From: Shewanella nanhaiensis | GTDB taxonomy: Bacteria; Pseudomonadota; Gammaproteobacteria; Enterobacterales; Shewanellaceae | DNA length: 64,000 nucleotides | Assembly: GCF_019457885.1 (NCBI RefSeq) | Contig: NZ_JAHZST010000019.1 | Coordinates: 1 to 64,000, forward strand | Direction: 5' to 3' | Part shown: positions 62,681-64,000 of the stretch, piece by piece | Layout of the letters: each line of letters starts with the position of its first letter | How positions within the stretch are numbered: the first letter of the stretch is position 1 | Program-made: the position numbers and the translations under genes | The notes under the pieces: generated by a model | The model's input: the letters and a program-made list of their open reading frames with translations, nothing else | What the model was told of the DNA's origin: nothing | The model's database searches: none

Positions 62681-62726
62681 CTTTTATATAGCCAAAACTT
62701 TACGTGTTAGCAGTTTACTCAGATAA

Positions 62727-63142
62727 GCCAAAATCGAAAAGATACTCTTGCTTAAAATCAGCTGGTGTAGATGCAACTGCGAGTTTCGGTTTCAGGGTGA
62801 GGTATCGCGAAGTGATACTCTTCGAGCGAGAGGATGGGACGCCGAACTGGCTGTTTAACAGGGAAGTTATTGGAAACCGTAAAGCGACCATGGCAGAAAA
62901 TGTTCCAGACATTTTTCTGCATTTCCTACTATCCCTGTAGGTCAGATGTGCTTCACAGCGTCTCGCAGAAGTATCTACACATACCTCGCCGGGCAGGCGT
63001 TAGATAAAGATGAAGGTATGACCTTCAAACAAACTATCCAATAGCATAAAGCTGGATCCTGAAACAAGTTCAGGATGACGGTAACAATACTTCAGCCAGA
63101 AATAAATCAGATAATGTAATCAGCCTTCATTTGAAGGCTGAC
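62727..63142 (+). repeat. dispersed structured repeat, most complete copy
   Basis: It shares with 2610-2937 and 2945-3232 the head (GGTGTAGATGC... to TTTAACAGGGAAGTTATTGG), the middle (ATTTCCTACTATCCCTGTAG ... GCGTCTCGCAGAAGTA), the tail (GGTATGACCTTCAAACA) and the end hairpin AGCCTTCATTTGAAGGCT. Internal hairpins GTATC/GATAC and GCAGAAAATGT/ACATTTTTCTGC are visible. The 78-codon ORF across it has no support. Its orientation is the same as that of the left copies. Confidence 0.7.
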
Positions 63143-63166
63143 AAGCTTTGTCGTTCTACAAACAAA

Positions 63167-63199
63167 AACGCCATTGGTATGAGAGCTACCAATGGCGTT
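63167..63199 (-). terminator. terminator of the prmC operon
   Basis: The perfect 13-bp stem AACGCCATTGGTA / TACCAATGGCGTT is followed on the minus strand by TTTTTG, about 105 bases past the prmC stop. Confidence 0.9.
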
Positions 63200-63304
63200 C
63201 TAATTCACCTTATTCAAATACGCTCAGGGCTGTTAATTTAAAGCAGACTCAGGGCTGTTCAGCCTAACTCAAAAAAGCAGAACCAGTCGATGCCCCAGCG
63301 CCCA

Positions 63305-64000
63305 CTATCTTGGCCAACGCCCCAAGGTACAGCGGTCATTACTACCAAAATCTCGCACAGTGGCGACATTCTCATAGCCAAGCTCGATCATCTTATCCCT
63401 AAGTTGTAGCGCCTGACCAAAGCCATGCTCCAGCAACAAGTAACCACCTGGTGCAAGATAATCGCGAGCACAATCGGCAATATGGTAGAGATCGGCAAAA
63501 CCATGCTCAGGCGCAGTTAAGGCACTGTGAGGTTCAAACCTAACATCCCCCTCTTCAAGATGAGAGTCCTCTTCATCTATGTAGGGCGGATTGGAGACAA
63601 TCAGATTGAAATCGTAACAGTTTACCGAATCAAACCAATCACTTTGAATAATATCGACTTGAGGCAACTTTAAATGAGAGCGGTTAGCTTTTGCTAAGGC
63701 TACAGCTTCGATTATCTTGTCGACTGCAGTGATCTGCCAGCTGGGCTTCTCATAAGCCAGAGACAGGGCTATTGCACCGGTTCCTGTGCCTAAGTCGAGT
63801 ACTTTCGCTTTTTCAGCTAATGGCAGGTTAAGAGCAGTTTCCACTAAGATTTCAGTGTCGGGTCTTGGGATTAAGGTGGTCGGATTAACCATAAATGGCA
63901 GTGACCAGAACTCACGTTCGCCAACAATGTGGGCTATCGGAGTGCCGATAACACGTCTACCAACCATCTTGGTATAGTCATCTATCTGCTCCGATGTTAA
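63305..64000 (-). CDS. prmC: peptide chain release factor N(5)-glutamine methyltransferase, 5' end outside the window
   Basis: The frame stays open to the window edge and reads LTSEQIDDYTKMVGRRVIGTPIAHIVGEREFWSLPF, so the first in-frame ATG at 63967 is internal and the true start is outside. The SAM site VLDLGTGTGAIALSLA and the catalytic NPPY (IVSNPPYIDEED) are present, and the C-terminus is complete. PrmC methylates the GGQ glutamine of release factors RF1 and RF2. A terminator follows, so here it ends its operon instead of reading into sirB2. Confidence 0.95.
   Translation of the reverse strand, partial: LTSEQIDDYTKMVGRRVIGTPIAHIVGEREFWSLPFMVNPTTLIPRPDTEILVETALNLPLAEKAKVLDLGTGTGAIALSLAYEKPSWQITAVDKIIEAVALAKANRSHLKLPQVDIIQSDWFDSVNCYDFNLIVSNPPYIDEEDSHLEEGDVRFEPHSALTAPEHGFADLYHIADCARDYLAPGGYLLLEHGFGQALQLRDKMIELGYENVATVRDFGSNDRCTLGRWPR

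Noticed and set aside
62704..62940. 78-codon frame (plus) across the right repeat copy
   Set aside because: The same region in the left copies is broken by indels and stops, while hairpins are kept by paired changes, so the sequence is not evolving as protein-coding.
63215..63265. Direct repeat CTCAGGGCTGTT (two copies) before prmC stop as an attachment site
   Set aside because: Two 12-base copies 27 bases apart without integrase, tRNA or other att features are more likely a local duplication.
1..64000. CRISPR array, tRNA or rRNA genes
   Set aside because: No regularly spaced repeats, cloverleaf-like segments ending in CCA or rRNA motifs were noticed on reading; a tRNAscan/Infernal run would be the decisive test.

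Overview
The window looks like the chromosome of a marine Shewanella or a close relative. This rests on gene content and order: yajG and ppiA near ampG, yajQ next to panE, hdfR divergent from maoP, and the prmC/sirB2/sirB1/kdsA neighbourhood. AT-moderate composition and dispersed repeats of a kind I associate with Shewanella agree. No rRNA, tRNA or CRISPR array was seen.

Layout. 1-2.2 kb is a fragment of a gene-cassette array. It holds the first 53 bases of an IS110/IS1111-type transposase gene, two attC-like sites and two cassette-like ORFs, all on the minus strand. 2.2-3.2 kb is a non-coding block of a structured dispersed repeat. 3.2-6.2 kb is a PepSY protein, a small membrane protein and an OmpR/histidine-kinase pair. 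6.5-12.7 kb holds an NTF2-like protein, a membrane protein, a CadC-like regulator, an outer-membrane barrel, a sterol-desaturase-family hydroxylase and a DUF2804 protein. 12.8-20.2 kb is housekeeping: yajG, ppiA, ampG, yajQ, a VanZ-like gene, panE, and an NSS transporter with its tiny MetS partner.

20.2-47.1 kb is a polysaccharide-utilisation island. It encodes eight Cys-type sulfatases, a Tat-exported parallel beta-helix enzyme that I read as a GH110 alpha-1,3-galactosidase, a TonB-dependent receptor and an eight-haem c-type cytochrome with TPR-like repeats. It also has galE and galK, and an oxidative galactose branch (SDR dehydrogenase, SMP-30 lactonase, DgoK kinase) under a divergent FadR-family regulator. 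Together these point to uptake, desulfation and galactose catabolism of a sulfated alpha-galactan of the lambda-carrageenan kind. The substrate is inference. An AT-rich imperfect palindrome recurs ahead of most promoters of the island, and ahead of a secreted possible hydrolase at 60.7 kb.

47.2-57.9 kb returns to core genes: hdfR, maoP, a QEGLA-motif protein (HEXXXH metallopeptidase-like), a PAP2 phosphatase, EamA and AbgT transporters, kdsA, a DUF819 protein, sirB1 and sirB2. 57.9-63.3 kb is accessory DNA lying between sirB2 and prmC, which are neighbours in enterobacteria. It carries a LysR/GNAT pair, the secreted possible hydrolase, more cassette-like genes with an attC, a LexA-like box and another copy of the dispersed repeat. 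prmC runs off the right edge.
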